From positions 1 to 14,948 of the forward strand of contig DATKWF010000001.1 of the NCBI GenBank assembly GCA_035529715.1: a stretch of 14,948 nt of DNA, given 5' to 3'. This DNA comes from DATKWF01 sp035529715 (GTDB taxonomy: Bacteria; Chloroflexota; Dehalococcoidia; Dehalococcoidales; RBG-16-60-22). Below are positions 13,439 to 14,948 of this stretch, one piece after another. Each line of letters begins with the position of its first letter. Position 1 is the first letter of the stretch. Below the pieces are notes generated by a model. The model was not told the origin of the DNA. It did no database searches and saw only the letters and a list, made by a program, of their open reading frames with translations. The translations under genes and the position numbers were made by a program.

Positions 13439-14698
13439 CTACTTACCAAACCATTCAAACTCTTCGTATTTAACCAGTGGTGCTTCTACCCAGTCGGTCA
13501 CGGGATTGATTTCTCCACTCTGTATCTGAAAGATTCTTACCGACTTTGACAGCCGGTTGTCTCCCGGGGTGTAGGTTGCCGGCCCGTGCAGACCGCCGAC
13601 ATCGTAGTTTAGCCTCTGGATGCCGTAGGTCTCAATAGCCCGCCATGATTCTACATCACCTTTAGCCAGCACATCATAGCCGACATTTTCCACTGTCAAC
13701 CTCAGAATCTCGGCCATGATCATGCTCTGTGCCCAGGAAGTGATGTAGTCCAGATTGCCCTCGTCCTTGGGGTGCAGCTTCCGGCAATATTCTACCGCTT
13801 TTGCCATACCGGGTACATCGTCACCCCAGTTTACGGTAGGAAATACGCCGTAAACACCCTCAACAATATCGGCTCCGGCGATGTCAACCAGCGCCTTGGT
13901 GATGCCAGCGTGACCCAGGCCGATGGTTACACCAGGATACAACCCCAGTTCAAAGGCGTTCTTGATAATGACGGCGGTAGGTGCCGGTGTGCTGGAGATA
14001 TACAGGATATCAGGGTTCAATGTCTTGATTCGGGTCAGGGAGTCAATCTCGGAGGTGGTGGTGGGGGTATGCTCCGCGGCGGGAAGAAGAAGCTCAATGC
14101 CTAACCTCTCGGCAGAAGCCTTGGCGGCATCCAGCGCACCGTAGCCGGTGGTGTTATTGAGCAGGTGCAGTGCCATCCTGGGTTTCCCCGGTCCCTTCCA
14201 GATGTTCTCCATGTAATAGGCAGCAAAGGCAGCCCAGTCATCTCCGTAATCAGGCATCTGACCGTAAATGTGCTGGGGTGGGCGGTGCAATACGGGGGCG
14301 TTGAAGCAAACCAAGCCCGGAAACTCAGCCCGGTTGGCTATTTCCATGGTGGCTGACATCATTTTGGATGAGGAGGTGGCGAACAGCAAGCAGCCGTCGT
14401 CCATAAATTTCTTGACGTTGGTGACCACTTTGGCGGCATCATAGCCGTTGTCCAGCCATACCGCCTCAACCGGGTATCCGGCGACGCCGCCCAGTTCGGT
14501 GTTAATGTATTCAATAGCGTCAAGATTGCCGTGCCCCATGGGGCTCCCTTTTTCGGCAGCGGCCCCGGTTGACGGGGTGGTTATGCCTATCTTCAGCGTC
14601 TTTTCTTTGGGAGCACAGGCACTGACAAATGGCAGAGCTGCCAGCATCACTGCCAGGAGAATTGCTCCAGCTACTATTATTGGTCTTTTGTGTTTCAT
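13439..14698 (-). CDS. livK: ABC transporter substrate-binding lipoprotein (LivK/Peripla_BP_6 family)
   Basis: This 419-residue periplasmic-binding-type protein has a lipoprotein signal: basic MKHKRP, a hydrophobic core, then VSAC with Cys28 as the lipidated residue. The mature domain starts at about 33 with LKIGITTPSTGAAAEKGSPMGHGNLDAIEYIN, the characteristic opening of Liv-type receptors. GYPVEAVWLDNGYDAAKVV follows at about 74-92. AGGAGG seven bases upstream fixes the ATG at 14696-14698. The ligand cannot be deduced; this class binds amino acids, amides, urea and aromatic acids, and the ligase in the operon favours a carboxylic acid. A hairpin follows the stop, then livF. Confidence 0.92.
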   Translation of the reverse strand: MKHKRPIIVAGAILLAVMLAALPFVSACAPKEKTLKIGITTPSTGAAAEKGSPMGHGNLDAIEYINTELGGVAGYPVEAVWLDNGYDAAKVVTNVKKFMDDGCLLFATSSSKMMSATMEIANRAEFPGLVCFNAPVLHRPPQHIYGQMPDYGDDWAAFAAYYMENIWKGPGKPRMALHLLNNTTGYGALDAAKASAERLGIELLLPAAEHTPTTTSEIDSLTRIKTLNPDILYISSTPAPTAVIIKNAFELGLYPGVTIGLGHAGITKALVDIAGADIVEGVYGVFPTVNWGDDVPGMAKAVEYCRKLHPKDEGNLDYITSWAQSMIMAEILRLTVENVGYDVLAKGDVESWRAIETYGIQRLNYDVGGLHGPATYTPGDNRLSKSVRIFQIQSGEINPVTDWVEAPLVKYEEFEWFGK

Positions 14699-14776
14699 GT
14701 CATGTCCTCCTTGAGAATTTTGCTTTTTCTTAGCTAGAACTGGAATGTTACATTTTAGGTTTACCCCCTTCTTAGG

Positions 14777-14948
14777 CTAATATGAGAAAGGCCACAGGCG
14801 GTAGGCAGATTTAAGCAGCGCCCAGCGGTGGGCGAGCCCCCTGGGCTCAAGTACCAGAAATAGAACAATTACCAGGCCGAATAGCATTGGCGTTACACCG
14901 GTGGCAAACCCGGAGGGTAGAGCGGTGATGGTTCTTTCCAGGAAGGGA
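14777..14948 (-). CDS. livM: branched-chain-type ABC transporter permease LivM, C-terminus (partial)
   Basis: On the minus strand a frame is open from the right edge to TAG at 14777-14779, giving 56 residues. It contains a last membrane helix (MLFGLVIVLFLVLEPRGLAHRW) and ends with YRLWPFSY. The hydrophobic helix followed by EPRGL and a Trp/Arg-rich cytoplasmic tail is the standard LivM C-terminus. Its stop is 78 bases before livK. livH presumably lies further upstream, outside the window. The frame is called from the translation alone. Confidence 0.8.
   Translation of the reverse strand, partial: PFLERTITALPSGFATGVTPMLFGLVIVLFLVLEPRGLAHRWALLKSAYRLWPFSY

Overview
The window looks like a chromosomal segment from an uncultured or little-studied anaerobic bacterium. 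My best guess is Chloroflexota, class Dehalococcoidia or a relative. This rests on gene content (a DUF5679-type zinc ribbon, a DUF5652-type membrane protein, corrinoid methyltransferase genes, TRAP and Liv transporters, a PaaK-like ligase) and not on a marker gene, so the assignment is an inference. I found no rRNA, tRNA, CRISPR array, transposase or phage gene.

Layout from left to right. (1) 1-574 (+): the 3' part of nuoN, the end of a complex I locus. (2) 710-1363 (+): three small genes (a DUF5652-like membrane protein, a doubtful 39-codon basic ORF and a DUF5679-like zinc ribbon), closed by a strong hairpin at 1393-1432. (3) 1492-2409 (-): a stand-alone formyltransferase that resembles the hydrolase domain of 10-formyltetrahydrofolate dehydrogenase more than ordinary Fmt. 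(4) 2816-5733 (+): a corrinoid protein followed by two uroporphyrinogen-decarboxylase-fold methyltransferases. (5) 5851-8928 (-): a complete TRAP transporter (dctP, dctQ, dctM) convergent with the methyltransferase operon. (6) 9253-10092 (+): a DegV/FakB-type fatty-acid-binding protein. (7) 10181-11290 (+): a small Cys-containing protein and a LivG-type ATPase. (8) 11309-14948 (-): the rest of a Liv-type ABC transporter (the 3' end of livM, then livK and livF) and a PaaK-like adenylate-forming enzyme overlapping livF.

The most interesting structure is the 6.5-kb block 2576-9076. The corrinoid/methyltransferase operon and the convergent TRAP operon are each preceded by the same 25-bp element (24 of 25 bases identical, opposite orientations) containing a TTGACA -35 box. 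This suggests common control and one job: TRAP uptake of an organic acid or methylated compound, methyl transfer to the corrinoid protein by the unusual HxD enzyme (3497-4618), and onward transfer by the MtaA-like HxC...C zinc enzyme (4699-5733). The substrate and final methyl acceptor cannot be read from the sequence. The neighbouring formyl-THF-type enzyme would fit a folate-linked one-carbon context.

Two other patterns recur. CTATTGACA forms the -35 region of four predicted promoters. Stable hairpins without U-tracts lie just downstream of both solute-binding-protein genes (dctP and livK), the arrangement expected if the binding protein is to be made in excess over its membrane or ATPase partners.
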